The notes under the pieces: generated by a model | The model's database searches: none | What the model saw: only the letters and a program-made list of their open reading frames with translations | What the model was told of the DNA's origin: nothing | Assembly (NCBI GenBank): GCA_029204225.1 | Contig: CM055098.1 | Location: forward strand, 55,661,458-55,725,457 | Reading direction: 5' to 3' | DNA from: Diphasiastrum complanatum | Lineage: Eukaryota > Streptophyta > Lycopodiopsida > Lycopodiales > Lycopodiaceae | Length of the DNA stretch: 64,000 bases | Program-made: the position numbers and the translations under genes | Part shown: piece by piece, positions 9,770 to 21,246 of the stretch | Layout: each line of letters opens with the position of its first letter | Position numbering within the stretch: position 1 is the first letter of the stretch

Positions 9770-12700
9770 AATGAACAGCGTTCAGGATTTGTAGTGAAAT
9801 TTAAGGGGAAGGGCAAGCAATCAAAGTGAACACGAAACAATCAAAAGCAAGCTGCTTAGATGAAGACTTACGTACTTTACCAGTTGGGAGGAGTTAATAC
9901 ACACAAAATGAAGTCTAGTTTTAACAGATAACAAAACGCAGTACGAGTATGTGAAGAGATTTGCTTGCTGGATGGAATGAAATACATTTGCTTCCAAGTG
10001 TGCTTAAAATATCGTCACTACATACATCTGTTTACGATCTATCTAGGAAGTTACATTGCAAGTATGTATAATAAGGTACGAGTTATCATCTCCTCCCGAG
10101 TGAAGGTATGAAACAGCTTATACGAAGCGAGAGAGGGGCTGTAGTTGCGTCGCTCTACAGAGGGCTTCTACAAAAACGTAGAGCTGATATGTTCCATTTC
10201 GTAGGGAGATAAACAGATATGTCTGTAAACATACCAGCTGGGTGAGGAGACGTGTAAATCTACATTTCAATTTTCCTGGAGCTTGAATCCAGGGTAGAGT
10301 GCAGACAGAACAAGAAAGGAGTAGCGTAATAGATCTATACATGAATATATCAGTATCGCACAGAACTGTGTTAAGTGGAATGCGAGGGGGGATGAGTTAA
10401 AGTCTTTTGCTTTCTTTCCGAGTCAGGGGCAGATGGCCGGGGCATGAACAGAGATGTGTACAACAATTAGTACCAGAAATGAGTCACTGCAGGGCTAGGT
10501 TCTAGTCTATTCGTTAGATTGCTGCACAAGGGATGTCATTGTTGACCATCATCAGTAGCAATCGAGCAACATTCCCCAAAAGTGCACTTGCTGGGTCGGA
10601 AAGAAAAGGCATAATAGAAGTGGACAATCCTTTCATGGACTTGTTGAAGCTCTTATACCCAGCTCCACCCAGCGAACGTGCTGATTGTGGTCTTTGTTTG
10701 GAATTAGAAGAAGAATCATGTGGCCTGTCAAACAGTCCCCGGAGAATACAGGAATAGTGATTGCCCAATCCATGCTCGAACAGCACTGCCAGGGTGCTCT
10801 TGCCTTCTGCACAGAAACCGGGTGTCATATTCTCCATCCGATCCACTTCAACAACAGATTCGGCGTCCTTGGCATCTGGATTGAAGAGCAGAACATAGCC
10901 GCAGAGGCCATAGAAGAGCGCATCTTCGTCATTGGCGATGCAGTCGCGCACGAAGTCGATGAAGCCTGTGGCAGGGCAAAGGGCAGAGAAGATTTCCTCC
11001 AGCTGCTTGGCTGGCTTGTGGAGGGTGGATGGCATTGACTCTTCTATGAAGCGCTGGGCTGCTTTCACGTGCCCACTCTGTCGGATCTTCTGGGCGAATT
11101 GGTGTGCCAAGGGAAAGAAGAGCCTGGGCAATATATTGTGGGCACGAGGCACAAAGTCATGCCTGGACACCAGGTGATAAAACCGATCCCTGTATTCAGA
11201 ATTGATGTACATGGCCAGCTCCTGATTGGCGAATGGCGCAGTTCCAAATGTCACACACAGGACTCTATCCCTTGAGAGAGGAGACTCACCTGCTGAGACA
11301 GCCTCTAGAACCCTTAGAGCAGTGAGGGATGCCACTGCCCCTCCTAGCGAGTGCCCCGTGAATATCAGCTTCTCCCCTGGCCGAGGCAAGTTCATGAATA
11401 GTTGCACCGGCATGGTGAGAGCCCTCGCTGCAAACCCCACGTGAGCCCGCCCCTCTCCAAAAGGGACCGGGACCGTCGACAACTTCATGTCTTGGATGGC
11501 ATCTTGGAGAGTGAAGGTGCCCCTGAAAGCTACCATCACGTACCCGTTGTTGCTTCTTACGATCACGTACACTTGCTCTTGGTTGTCGAGCCATCGTGCT
11601 GGCAAGAACGTGGGTTGTTCTCGGTGATAGAGAAGCTCGTATCTACTCGTGTCCACTTCATAGCTACGTTCCAATACATCAGCGATGCCATCCAAAGTAG
11701 GCTCATAAGCTGCTCTGGAAGCTATGAGGCAATCCACCGCCTCTTGTTTGTGGGTTTTTAGCTTCACCAACAATGCATCCACATTTTGGCACTCCATGTC
11801 CACGTTCTTCATGCTTACCTTTTGCTCTTGTTGATCCTCCTCCTCTTCCTCAAAGTATAATAATGTGCAATCAAAGCTTTGGGTTATTCCTTGTCTTGAG
11901 AGCTCTACGAGTTGTCAAATACGTGATATCCAAAATGTTATTTAGATGGATGGTGAATTGATATCGACGCTACCAACAATGCCTTCGTCTACAATGTACA
12001 ACAAAGGCATTCCCTATGCAAGCTCTTCTTTGAACTTGCAATGAGTACCTATGTGCAACAAAAGGTGGTTGTCCACAAAGCCAAATAAGAAGAAGCAAAC
12101 TTATATACATGTTGGTTCTTCAAAAATCTTCAAAATATCCAATGTTTATGCAAGTTTTATTTTATATTCTTTTATGATCTTTGGTGAATCAATAATTATC
12201 TAGTAATTTCGATACATGAACTTTTATCGTTGGAGGATATTTATGAGAACTTCAAAATTCCACCTCCTTTGATCAAAACATAATATTGTTTTTTTGCAAT
12301 AAGATGAGTTCATATGAATTTCTTCACACACGTTGCTTACATCATGCAATTGAGTTTAAATGTTAACATAATAACTAGTTGTGATGGATAATAGAAATCT
12401 TTCCTATTAGTTCCATTTGGATATATGTAGAACTCATTCCATAATAGTTGTGAAGATTCTACAATAAATGTGGAGTAATATTCAACTAATGGTCTAAATC
12501 TATTCATGAAAGTGTTTGTGTTATGATTGAGACATATGGAATGATTTGTTGAACCTCTCTTAAGGTCTTAGTCACATTTTTTCACTTTTAGATTAACATA
12601 TTTTGTCTTAATTATATATTTGTTTCCAAATTAGCACATTGTCTTAGTCACATCTTTATATTTAGATTGGCACATTGTTGGCAAAAAGTTACTAAATATT

Positions 12701-13235
12701 GGCAGAGACATTATTATGGCAACCTTACACAATAGATCTACTACTAAATCATTTCTTTCCACCAAAGAGTCGTATGTTGGACTTTTTCTTCTTGCGTCAA
12801 ACTAATTATTGATTTGTGGTATTATGAGTAAATTTCAAATTTGATAGACTAGCTAGAATGAGCACTTTCATCTAGGTTAGATCATCTAGCACTACACTAT
12901 GGATTAAGTGATCATAATAATGTTGAAGCCTAGATAAAATGAGAATGAGATATTTAATGACAATCCAATAGTTTACAATGGCCTTACTAAAAATAAAATC
13001 TTTCGATCTAGTGCAAGAAAGCAAGGAAGAGACGTTAGTCTTCATAGAAGATATTGTGACTAGCCAAGAGTTAAAAGATTTTAAGTTGTTACCGCTCACC
13101 TGTAGAAATTTTTTCTCTTAGAAATGGTCAAATAGTTTTGGGAACGTTTGCCACTTGTAGAGTCTACTCTCACTTTACTTGAAAGGGCTAAGATACTTTA
13201 ATATTCAACTTGCAGTGAATCAGGTTGATTCAGGG
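9770..13235 (-). repeat. segmental duplication arm 1 (lipase copy 1 with flanks)
   Basis: Sequence from the 3' flank of the lipase, through the gene and about 1.4 kb of upstream DNA, is repeated in the same order and orientation at 59196-62558. The lipase coding frames sit exactly 49,350 bp apart. The coding part is highly conserved; flanks differ by small indels and substitutions. Flank landmarks shared by both arms include GAACACGAAAYAATCAAAA, TAGAGCTGATA, GATAGACTAGCTAGAATGAG and TGTTGAAGCCTAGATAAAA. No other gene was seen in these flanks. Confidence 0.85.
10514..11812 (-). CDS. class-3 lipase-like alpha/beta hydrolase, copy 1
   Basis: Intronless 432-residue protein of the Lipase_3 family, predicted to hydrolyse acyl esters of glycerolipids. 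Visible motifs in order: FRGT (residues 96-99, oxyanion-hole type), the nucleophile elbow GHSLGGA with Ser155, SRHDFVPR with the likely catalytic Asp219, and a late His in GLGNHYS (about residue 352). There is no obvious signal peptide or chloroplast transit peptide; the N-terminus is hydrophilic, suggesting a soluble cytosolic protein. The C-terminal 70 residues are Ser/Lys-rich, then hydrophobic (ALLGNVARLLLMM). The arrangement of the Asp motif and the following helical region recalls plant lipase-like families related to EDS1/PAD4, but I cannot assign it to a subfamily. A start at 11812 is favoured because the frame and ATG are conserved in copy 2. It is the only intact host-type gene between 1 and 59 kb. 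Confidence 0.9.
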   Translation of the reverse strand: MKNVDMECQNVDALLVKLKTHKQEAVDCLIASRAAYEPTLDGIADVLERSYEVDTSRYELLYHREQPTFLPARWLDNQEQVYVIVRSNNGYVMVAFRGTFTLQDAIQDMKLSTVPVPFGEGRAHVGFAARALTMPVQLFMNLPRPGEKLIFTGHSLGGAVASLTALRVLEAVSAGESPLSRDRVLCVTFGTAPFANQELAMYINSEYRDRFYHLVSRHDFVPRAHNILPRLFFPLAHQFAQKIRQSGHVKAAQRFIEESMPSTLHKPAKQLEEIFSALCPATGFIDFVRDCIANDEDALFYGLCGYVLLFNPDAKDAESVVEVDRMENMTPGFCAEGKSTLAVLFEHGLGNHYSCILRGLFDRPHDSSSNSKQRPQSARSLGGAGYKSFNKSMKGLSTSIMPFLSDPASALLGNVARLLLMMVNNDIPCAAI

Positions 13236-13253
13236 ACTATGGATGAAATGGCT

Positions 13254-13382
13254 AACAGAGCTACTAAAGTGAGAGCTTGATGATTACAACACAAGAAGTT
13301 ACAGCCCTAGCTAAAGAGAAGACAAGAACATGGATTCCAACTCAATCAACAAGCATACTTCTCCTAATACTAGGACAAATGA
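13254..13382. repeat. about 126-bp repeat next to an LTR, also at 47826
   Basis: From AGAGCTACTAAA to about ACAAATGA this matches 47826-47951 almost base for base, and in both places a related LTR follows directly. It could be internal sequence of the minus-strand element, because a CCTAATACYA word just before the LTR resembles the reverse complement of a tRNA-Met PBS. It could instead be a target repeat. Confidence 0.55.
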
Positions 13383-13940
13383 TGTCAGGGAATGGAATCC
13401 GAGTAGAAAAATTGGATCGAAACAATCCTACTACTGCACGAAAGCGGTGGTCGACTGATTCCCTTGGTACATGCACTTCAACAATAGTAGACAAAACAAA
13501 GTTAAATTGTGCGGTTGTTTTCGGAAGCAGAAAGAGCAGACCCTCAGACAGAGCAGTAAGAGAGTCAGACAGAAAGAGAATAGCAAAGCATACAACTCTG
13601 ACAAGAACTCTAAACGCAATAAAAGATAATGATTGATTCAGATTTACGTATGGAAATACACGTCAGATTGATTCTATGAGCCCAAGACAATAGCGAACGA
13701 AACCATGTGCTCAGGAGCTAACTCCGCTCTGTAAAAGCTATGAGCTTATTATTGACAATCAGTCTAAAAGAAAAAATTGAGGCATGAAAGCAACTACAGT
13801 GTCAATCTCTAATTCAACAGATGTTGATTGGATTACAATAGTCATCTATATATAATTTACAATTGTGCAGATGATTGTACACTGAGAAGGTGGCGTGGAG
13901 TCGTTGTGTCGTCTAGAGTAGATCGTGGCGGCTGCTGTCA
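13383..13940 (-). repeat. solo LTR, family of the 47.9-51.5 kb copia element
   Basis: Starts TGTCAGGGAATGGAATCC and ends CTGCTGTCA. It matches the LTRs at 47952-48509 (also 558 bp) and 50955-51525 along its whole length. Diagnostic words are AAAGCGGTGGTCGACTGATTC, GAGAGTCAGACA and AATAGTCATCTATATA. No gag or pol of the family lies next to it. Orientation is taken from the 50.9-kb copy, whose PBS shows the element reads on the minus strand. Confidence 0.7.
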
Positions 13941-14164
13941 TTGTCAAAGTAGTTGAGCAGTACAAGAAGTAAGCATGAGAAGGCTTTGACTATTCGGAGT
14001 CGCGAATAGTCGATAAAGTTGGGATAGTCATTTGATGGTCCTCGACGTTAGTTGATTGAGTCGACAAGTCGGACCTCCTGATAAGTCGTACGAGTCGGGC
14101 CTTCTCAACAAGTCGGCTCTTCCTCAACAAGTCAGATGCCAGAATGGTGCCTATCTTCGTTAAT
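13941..14164. other. short LTR flank and GTCG-rich tract
   Basis: The first bases (TTGTCAAAGTAGTTG) continue the similarity to 48510. From about 13990 to 14135 the words AGTCG, GTCGAC and CAAGTCGG recur irregularly about every 12-25 bases. There is no coding potential and no tRNA-like fold that I could see. Confidence 0.4.
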
Positions 14165-14174
14165 AGAGTATTTC

Positions 14175-14365
14175 TTCGATAGCGAGGAAGAGACATTAGT
14201 CTTCATAGGAGATATTGTGACTGGCCAAGAGTTAAAAGACTTTAAGTTGTTAATGCTCACCAATAGAAATATTTTCTCTTGGGAATGGTCAAATAGTTTT
14301 GGGAACGTTTGGCCCTTGTAGATTCTACTCTCACTTTACTTGGAAGGGCTAAGATATGCTAACAT
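14175..14365. repeat. third partial copy of the lipase-upstream segment
   Basis: GAGGAAGAGACATTAGTC through GGAAGGGCTAAGATATGC matches 13021-13200 in arm 1 and about 62345-62530 in arm 2. It is the distal end of the duplicated lipase upstream region. It lies 1.1 kb from the arm 1 copy, on the other side of the solo LTR. Confidence 0.7.
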
Positions 14366-17300
14366 GCTAACCAAAGACATAGAATGAAATTGCAAAGTGT
14401 AAATTGTCTGGTATGAAGCAATCTTACAACCTCAGTTCTAGATTTTTATTCCCTGGAAAAAAATTAAAAGACCTTCTGCATGCATCGGTACAACCTGCAT
14501 GCTATGGAATAAGCAGAATTCAGGTCTGTAATTGATGGAATAATCTTCTTGGATTTGGTAGTCCAAAATCTACCTGTCTGTGAATGATTGAGGATGTAGC
14601 CCTGACTTGAATCAAGCCTACTGAGGGAACCTTTGATCAATTTTTGGATTCAAGAATTGAGGAATCCCAGATTGTATATAGCATGGATTAGCTGTTGGAT
14701 TCCTGTTGGTTGTTACAGCCGTGGAGTTGAGAGTTCGTTTTAGCTGTGAGATGCTATTCCATCTTTTCCTACTCATTTCTCTGATCACAGAGGTTTAACG
14801 GGGTGGAAAGCAGTCTATTTAGAAACTGTTGGAACCTCAGGAGCGATGCGAAGGTGTCTGACTGCTGGTTCCAGTCCTGCAAACTATTCTTCAAGTGGGG
14901 AGTTGTTTTGAAGTGGTTGAAGATCAGCTGTTTAGATCTGAATAGGGCCGAAGGTGGAACAGTAGAACGTTGGAGGTTGAAGCAACTGGAGTGTCGCTGC
15001 CTTGTACAAAAAATGTTGCACTTCCTATTGCTCGTTGATGATCAACACTCTGACGTTTGTTCCTCTCTGTGAGCTGAAACCTTGGTTATTGAAGTAATGT
15101 AAAACACTGAATCCAGAGGATGAGGATGCTACAGTAGAAATAAGTGAGCTATCAACGATGGCTGCAAATTGATTCTGCCAGTCGATTGTGTAGCAAGGCA
15201 GTGTGCATGGATTCTGAGTGGTTCGAGCTGCAGATGAGGAAATGTGGAGTGCGATCAACCCTGCTTTTCGAGATCCTACTGTTCCCAAAATCCTGCTTTT
15301 GTCTCTCTCGAGAAGGGGCCGCCATGGGAAGCACAAACATATTAGGTGTTTGTTTTTAGGGTTTTGAGAAAGAGGGGTGGGGGCGAGGGGTGGGGGTAGT
15401 TGCATGCCCATAAGGTTTTGGTTGTGGTTTTTGCATCATTGAAAAAAAAAAAAAACTCTTGCATGAGGTTTGAGCCATTTTTTTTTTGTGAAGAGAGTCT
15501 TTGATTGGTAATGAATTTCCAATTCATCGGCTACTTTTCCAGTAAACGCATGAGAATTAAGTTGTAGTCTAAATACGAAATCCATATGGAAAAAAGCCAA
15601 TATCGATTCGAAAAGACGATTTGGTAAATCTAACTTGATTGATAAGGGTGAATGAATTAGATTCATTAAGCCATAACCGTTGTGAGGTAACAATATAAAA
15701 TTTGTTATCCTAACAGGCCATCTATGTTTGTTGATGACTAAATTAAGGAAGCTAAGTTCTTCCCAGATTGAGAGTTAAAATCGGATTTTTCCTTTTCTGT
15801 TGAATTTCGAACTTGAATTAAAGTTTGAAATTTGTTACTTGTCTGGAATATTTCTAATCGATATTGATCGTTGGAAATGGATCAAGTTAATGTTTGTGCA
15901 AGATACTTGTCAAAATTGAATTTAAAATCATCAAACAATATGAAATGGCCAGATAAAATGAATGATGACAGATTTCTTTATTCAGTCAATGGAATCTTGT
16001 TTGGATGCAATTTAAGAGTTCTGAAATCCTATTGGTAGGATTTCCATTCATGAAATTTCATATTCTAAGTTTGGTTAGTTTTTGTCAATATTGATGGAGT
16101 AATGCCAGACCAGTCAATAAAAAAGAAAACAATCCATTTTTATTGGAAAAATTGTAGGAATTAAAAAACTGATTTCATTTCCAGTTAAATCCTATGGTGA
16201 ATTATATTCAAAAGATCAGACTAGTACTGTTTCACATACTAGTAAATGATTTTTGATATATCAGATATTCAGCCCAGGTATAGGATAGAAATGAAATTGT
16301 TTTAGACTTTTTCCTACAATAATTAATTTTAAACATTTACTAATGTCGTAACGTCTTCTTGATACCTTAGTTGAAAGATGACTAAAAATTCTAAGAAGGG
16401 AAGAAGAGTGGACATCAGTGGTAGTAAGTGTAATCGGGAAATGTATTTTGCAATTACGATTTTAGTAATCCCAGTGAATAATTGCTTAATACCGAATATT
16501 AATTTCTTGGGTAGAATTCATTTAGTTGAATTCATAACTAATATCTTTGTGACCATTGAGTTATCCATAGTTTTGGATGTCAATTGTGATGTTAGAAGTA
16601 GAATCTGATACATGGATTAAATTGGATCTGTTAATTGATAGAAGCTTGTCCCTAGAGTTGATGTTCTTGGATCAAGGGGAATTTGAAGCTTATCATTAAC
16701 ATGTAAGGATCAGAATGTAGTGTTGGACCATGTTAATTCTTTTGTTTAGATCACAAGATCAGGTGTGGATTTTGATATCCATTTGATAGGCATGCTAGTC
16801 ATCCAAATAAAGAAATTCTCCAGAGTATGGGAACAAAAGATAATATCCTATGTGGATTATAGGACAACTAGATGATCAGTGGATCTCTAGAATATCAGAT
16901 AAGGCGGTTAAGGGTTTTCTGGAAGGAAAAGCTGATGGTATGGGACATCAGTAATTTTGGAAAGGAAATTTTTGGACTGTAAAGATCTGATGATCAATGG
17001 TGTGTTTTAGTACCTAGTCACGATATGGAAAAAATAAAACGGTTTGATCAACTGTGGGGTATTTTGAAAAATTTTGAGGTTTAATCTAGATCCCAATGTG
17101 GTATCTCATTATTTACAAAATCAGAGGCCCTCAAATCTATTTCTTGTTTTCTTAATTAATCCTTTACTTCTTAGTAATTTCTTGAATATAAGACATCAGA
17201 CTGGTTTATATGATTCTTTCCAGCATGAAGTTATTCTTCTGAAAGACTGTTATGTCATGTAAATTACTACTTGTGTGAATAGACTTGGAATTCAGATAAA

Positions 17301-17878
17301 TTCTAAGGTTTAAGTTTTTCAATTTATTAAACCTAGAATATCTCTTGTTGCATAAACGGTTATTGGAATGCACCTATTACTGACTTTCTTGGATTTGGAT
17401 ATTTTCATATATCATCTTTCCAGTTAACTTTTATTGAAATTGATAATTTCTTTAAAAGGAGGGGTGAAGTGGTGGGATAAAATTCTATTTTGGGAATCTG
17501 TAGATTGCATAGTTTTGGAAGAAAACCAATTGTGGTATAGAAATGAGATTGTTCTGAAAGTAATTTCGGATAGATTCAAAGTAGGATACCTAATTGGAAC
17601 TTTTTGAATAAGAGGAATTCTCTAGGAATTGTGTATTTGAATCATTATCTATAAGTAGTACAGTGGTCAAAGGTTAATAATTCCATTTTGATTGGAATAG
17701 AAGTAAGTTTGATCAGGATATAAGTCTGAGAGTTCTGTATTTGATCAACCTAATCTTAGTTTTAGTACTAGGATCAGAGAGGGGTTAATTTAGTGGAAGA
17801 ATTATGTAATTAGAGGTAAGTGGGATTGGAAAACTGTTGAGAGTAAATGTTATTCGTCTCAGGGATTTTCCGGATATG
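14366..17878. other. AT-rich DNA, no gene supported
   Basis: No protein family was recognised in either strand. A minus frame at 15411-15025 (128 codons) has no recognisable domain. A G-rich tract (GAGGGGTGGGGGCGAGGGGTG, shown here only in part) lies at about 15370-15395, followed by an A-run near 15437 and a T-run near 15478. From about 15500 the DNA is uniformly AT-rich and resembles 27358-28896 and 38831-39030 in composition. Those three pieces were one stretch before the two retrotransposon insertions. Confidence 0.5.
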
Positions 17879-17883
17879 TTATT

Positions 17884-18533
17884 TGTGAGAGATTTCAACT
17901 AGTTTAGTCTAGTTTAGTCACATTTTGGTAAATTGTCAATAAGAGGCCAAAACTCATTTTAGACTTAGAGAAACTTTTTGAAGTTATATTAGTTTAAAAT
18001 ACATTCAATAAACACTTTTTGAAAGTGTGGGAAAGTTGGTAGTCAAGTTTGAGAGAGATTCAAATTTGAACTTTGGGTACATTGAATCTAGACCCAAAAA
18101 TAGTAGGGTTTACATTTTGGAGGGAAAGCCAAGTGGCCAAATAGGGTTTGGAAACTCTATAAAAGGATGTAACTCATGGAGAGACACATCTTCTCTTTTC
18201 TCTCTCTCATTTCATCATTATACATGGTTCTCTTTGGGTTCTACTACTCATTGGTGCACTATCTTGGTGTTATCTTGCAATCTTGTGTATAGAAGGCTCA
18301 TTTATTGCTATTTTCGGTTCCACACGTGTGAAATATAGTAGGGTACTGTAATTGTACAAACAGCAAACATATTTTATGTTTTGGCTGATGTTTGATCAAT
18401 ATCTTAGAGTTTGCATCTCATTTTGTATGTAGATGCTAATTTTTCTACATTGGCAGGATTGTTGGTTTGCTCCTTTTTGTAACCAAAGATCAGGGACATG
18501 GATAGGATCTTGAATGACCTGAAATCCTTCACA
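17884..18533 (+). repeat. 5' LTR of the outer copia element
   Basis: 650 bp, beginning TGTGAGAGATTTCAACTAG and ending CCTTCACA. It contains a TATA box, a CT-rich stretch just downstream and a CACACGTGTG palindrome at 18321-18330. Confidence 0.95.
18158..18164 (+). promoter_or_regulatory. TATA box of the outer 5' LTR
   Basis: TATAAAA in CTCTATAAAAGGATG, followed about 40 bases later by a TCTTCTCTTTTCTCTCTCTC initiator-like region. The same box occurs at 26995-27001 in the 3' LTR, as expected for the U3 promoter. Confidence 0.75.
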
Positions 18534-18545
18534 TGGTATCAGAGC
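18534..18545 (+). other. primer-binding site (initiator tRNA-Met)
   Basis: TGGTATCAGAGC directly abuts the end of the 5' LTR. It is the standard plant copia PBS complementary to the 3' end of initiator tRNA-Met. About 590 bases of non-coding leader separate it from the gag start. Confidence 0.9.
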
Positions 18546-19765
18546 TCTTGTGTTTCAGGTTATGAAAGGATCAGCCATCTTTAGCAAAGATTTGGAGGAG
18601 TTTCCAATGCTAGAGCATGCTAGATTGATCTCTACTCAAAAATCAGCATTTTTGCATGTGTAGAATTAATCTTTTGTAGGTCAAAACTCAATGTAGGGTT
18701 ATATACTTGATCAATTCCGATTTCACACTTGGTTTACTGGATTTAGATGATATTTGGTGAATTAGGAAGGTCTTATTGGAGTCTACAAGAAGATATATCA
18801 AGTTTCTAGAAATTGCATGTAGAATTTGAGATATTCAATTTTTTGTGATTTTGTCAAAACCCTAATCTTGATTGGATCTCTAGTTTGTGAGGTTGCTGAA
18901 ATTAATTTGAGTGTGTTTCAATCTTAGGAAGTGGCAAGAATCATTAGATTGAGGATAGATCAGAGGTTGATCAAGATTTCACTATTCTATGTGTTGATTT
19001 TCTAGTTAGAAGTGCTAGAAGAGATTTGAGAGGTTCCATATCTTTGTGATTTCTTCTTGAGTTCATTTGTTGACATTCAAGAGAGTGCTTTGTGCATTGG
19101 AACAGGTTGAAAGAAGAAGATCAGGTCATTGCAACATGGCTACAAGTGGTGGATTCATGTTGGAAGGCAATGATAGGCTTACCTCAATCAACTATTCTAC
19201 TTGGAAGGTGAGGATGGAGTCCTTATTGGAGATGACTGAGTTGATGGAGATTGTTGTAGGTTTGGAGGAGAGACCAGCAACTCAACAAGATCAAGTGAGG
19301 TATGACAAGAGAGCAAAGAAAGCTCTACACATGATCAAGATGAATGTTACCAATGAACTTCTCAAGGATGCTATGTTCATCAAAGGCAAGTTCAAGGGCA
19401 AAGGCAAAGGCAAGTGGTCTAAAGGGCAAGATCAAGGTGAGACTTCTTCTTTTGGCAAAAAGAAAGATAAGTCTAAGTTGAAATGCTTTTATTGTGGAAT
19501 CAAAGGGCATTTTGCAAATGAATGTTTCAAGAAGCAAAGAGATGAAGGTAGCAAGCAAATCAACTTTACTACTAATGATGAGGATCTAGGTGGTGGTGAT
19601 TCTCTTTTGATGTGTTCTTCAAGTCTAATATCAAGTGAAGGTGACAAAGATTCATGGTGGATTGATAGTGGAGCTAGTTCACACATGACTAGTCACAAGG
19701 AGTTCTTTACTTCTTTGGTCACTTATGATGGAGCCAAGAAAGCAATTCACATGGCCACTGGTGGT

Positions 19766-20465
19766 TGTGAAGAATTGCCAAAAATTGGCAAATCTAGCTT
19801 GATCAAAAACCATGTAGAATAGTGTAAATTGTGTACACAAGTGGGTCCCACACATGTGAGGCCATGATGCTACATGGGAAACCCATCCTAATGTAGGTTA
19901 AGTCAAGTCAAGAGAGTTGGTCATGTCTATTTGGTGGTCATCCCTACTTTATAGGACCTACACCTAAGTTTAAGGTGAAAATTTGACCAACTAGCTACCT
20001 ACCAAGCATAACTCTAGAAATAGACTAGGGTTTCATTTTAGGTCAAGGAGAGTGAGTTAACTTCCTTATTACATGCTGGAAATCCACCTAACTTCAAGAA
20101 GGAAGTCGAATTTGCTATGTATTCCCTCTCTCCATAGTGAAAAAAAAGAAATTTTTTGGAGCTCATTGGCAATCTCAAGCTAGTTCACTATGTACATTGA
20201 GTTTTTGTGATCCAAATGAAACCAAATCAATTTCTACTTGTTTATCAGGTTTAAGGCCGTACTAAAGCCTGTAGTACACACGTGTGGGCTCGGATTTCAA
20301 TGTTTATCAATGCTTTTGATTGTTAATGCTTGTTGTTTGTCAAATTGCCAATCTAGATCAACTTTTTTGTGTCTAGGTTTTTGATAGATTGTTAAGCAAG
20401 CATCCAATCACTCTTGTGGATCTTTTGTAGATCCATTTATGGTCCTAAAGTACAGTACTTTCACA
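19766..20465 (+). repeat. 5' LTR of the inner copia element
   Basis: 700 bp from TGTGAAGAATTGCC to GTACTTTCACA. It includes a CACACGTGTG palindrome at 20277-20286, inside AGTACACACGTGTGGGCTCGG (first 20 bases matter), and a CACACATGTG box near 19848. Confidence 0.95.
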
Positions 20466-20477
20466 TGGTATCAGAGC
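20466..20477 (+). other. primer-binding site of the inner element
   Basis: TGGTATCAGAGC immediately after the LTR, the same initiator tRNA-Met type as in the outer element. Confidence 0.9.
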
Positions 20478-20900
20478 CAAGTACAAGAGCATAAGCCATT
20501 GATCTAATGCAAATCCATTTTTAGCAAGTTTCGGTGCTAAAAACTAGTATTGAGAGGGCAAGCTAGAATCTTGATTTTGGTGAGGAGATTTGATCCCAAA
20601 CTTGGTAGGGGTCCAAATCCGTACTATCCACATGTGTGGGCACCTCTGAACCTGCATTTAATTCATGGTATTCATTTGATCCAAAAAAATTCAATTTGTG
20701 AGCTGTTGGTGTAATTTTTGGTGGAGATCCTAGGATAATCTACCAAGATCATTTGCCATTGATTAGATTTGAATTTGTTTCATGGAATCTAATTAATCTA
20801 GGCTGAGTTCAAGTCCTATTAAGGTCAAAAACAGGTCTTGAAAGTACACCAAGAAGGAAGAAAGAGATTAAGTCATTTTTTTGTCCAAAAATAGCCAAAA

Positions 20901-21246
20901 TTGGCAAGATTTGATTGTAAGTAGATTTCACATCATCTTATCTTCATTCCAACTTTGTGAGGGAGTGCTAGAACTGAGATTATAAGTCCATTTGTTGGAT
21001 TAGAAATCTAATTTGAGTGAAAAACTACAAGAGAGAGACCTTAGTGAGCTTCTAGAGACAATCAAATCCATTTCTTGGCAAGATTTGTTTGAAAGTAGTT
21101 TTCACTTCATCTTATCTTCATTCCAGCTTTGTGAGGGAGTGATAGAACTGTGATCATAAGTCCATTTGTTGGATTAGAAATCAAATTTGAGTGAAACACT
21201 GCAAGTGTGAGACCTTTGTGAGTTTCAAGTCAATCAAATCTATTTA
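20901..21246 (+). repeat. 174-bp tandem duplication in the inner leader
   Basis: Two adjacent copies (20901-21074 and 21075-21246) share TTGGCAAGATTTG, CATCTTATCTTCATTCCA, GTCCATTTGTTGGATTAG and TTTGAGTGAAA. It sits in the untranslated leader between PBS and gag. The copies have diverged slightly, so the duplication predates or accompanied amplification. Confidence 0.85.

Noticed and set aside
10533-11761. Several plus-strand open frames opposite lipase copy 1
   Set aside because: They are antisense shadows of a conserved coding region; none has a recognised domain, and the same shadows recur opposite copy 2.
15025-15411. 128-codon minus frame in the AT-rich block
   Set aside because: No domain, composition close to background, and part of it lies over a G-rich low-complexity tract.
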